15,046 bases of DNA from Ottowia sp. (GTDB lineage: Bacteria; Pseudomonadota; Gammaproteobacteria; Burkholderiales; Burkholderiaceae_C), in contig JALOAS010000079.1 of NCBI GenBank assembly GCA_023228705.1, forward strand, positions 1-15,046. The letters are read 5' to 3'. The notes beneath the pieces are model-generated. The model was not told the DNA's origin. It ran no database searches and saw only the letters and a list, made by a program, of their open reading frames with translations. A program made the translations under genes and the position numbers. Below, piece by piece: positions 15,018 through 15,046 of the stretch (positions are counted from its first letter, which is position 1; each line of letters opens with the position of its first letter).

Positions 15018-15046
15018 ATGAGCGATTTTGTCATCAAGCAGCTGCC
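15018..15046 (+). CDS. Start of a gene cut by the window edge, product unknown
   Basis: An ATG preceded by GGTGAGGA at a suitable distance opens a frame reading MSDFVIKQL before the sequence ends. Nine codons are too few for a family call. The composition after about 14970 is less AT-rich than in the preceding gene, which could mean a return to resident chromosome. Confidence 0.4.

Noticed and set aside
1..15046. CRISPR arrays, tRNA or rRNA genes, or phage defence genes
   Set aside because: No regularly spaced repeats, no cloverleaf or rRNA-like stretches, and no nuclease, methylase or toxin motifs were seen on reading.

Overview
The window looks like a high-GC betaproteobacterial chromosome, most likely Burkholderiales. 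The left ~6 kb is very GC-rich and carries ordinary housekeeping genes, including the conserved proteobacterial order folC - dedD (SPOR protein) - cvpA. The right ~9 kb has clearly lower and uneven GC, long intergenic gaps and repeat remnants, as expected of an acquired or rearranged accessory segment. The taxonomic call is inference from composition and gene order only.

Left part. A zinc-type alcohol dehydrogenase enters from the left edge without its N-terminus (3-824, +). It converges on a minus-strand pair: an ArsC/YffB-like thioredoxin-fold gene (2305-2862) followed after 12 bases by cardiolipin synthase (835-2292). The ArsC/YffB-like gene is interrupted by a 186-bp element with 20-bp terminal inverted repeats. 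The length is a multiple of three and the element has no stop in this frame, so the gene stays open and would encode a protein with 62 extra residues in its middle. A second copy of the element lies at 11809-11973. On the plus strand folC (3047), dedD (4518) and cvpA (5477) form an operon-like run that ends in a strong palindrome across the cvpA stop codon. purF, the usual next gene, is absent.

Right part. An AraC-family regulator (6172-7203) is followed by an acyl-CoA dehydrogenase (7330-8625), an acyl-CoA synthetase (8907-10532), a saccharopine-dehydrogenase-like NAD(P)-binding protein (10581-11693), an SCP-x type thiolase (12334-13572) and a short NmrA/isoflavone-reductase-like protein (14195-14932). 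All are on the plus strand. Together they suggest a regulated CoA-dependent route: acid activation, alpha,beta-dehydrogenation, reductive steps and thiolytic cleavage of a hydrophobic, perhaps branched, cyclic or phenylpropanoid-like substrate. The substrate cannot be read from the sequence, and no enoyl-CoA hydratase or 3-hydroxyacyl-CoA dehydrogenase is present. Gaps of about 280, 640 and 620 bases break the series and contain the second mobile-element copy, a probable transposase stub and a very AT-rich stretch. A further gene begins at 15018 and leaves the window.

The observation most worth checking is the in-frame element insertion in the ArsC/YffB-like gene. Next is the incomplete catabolic cluster lying where purF would be expected.
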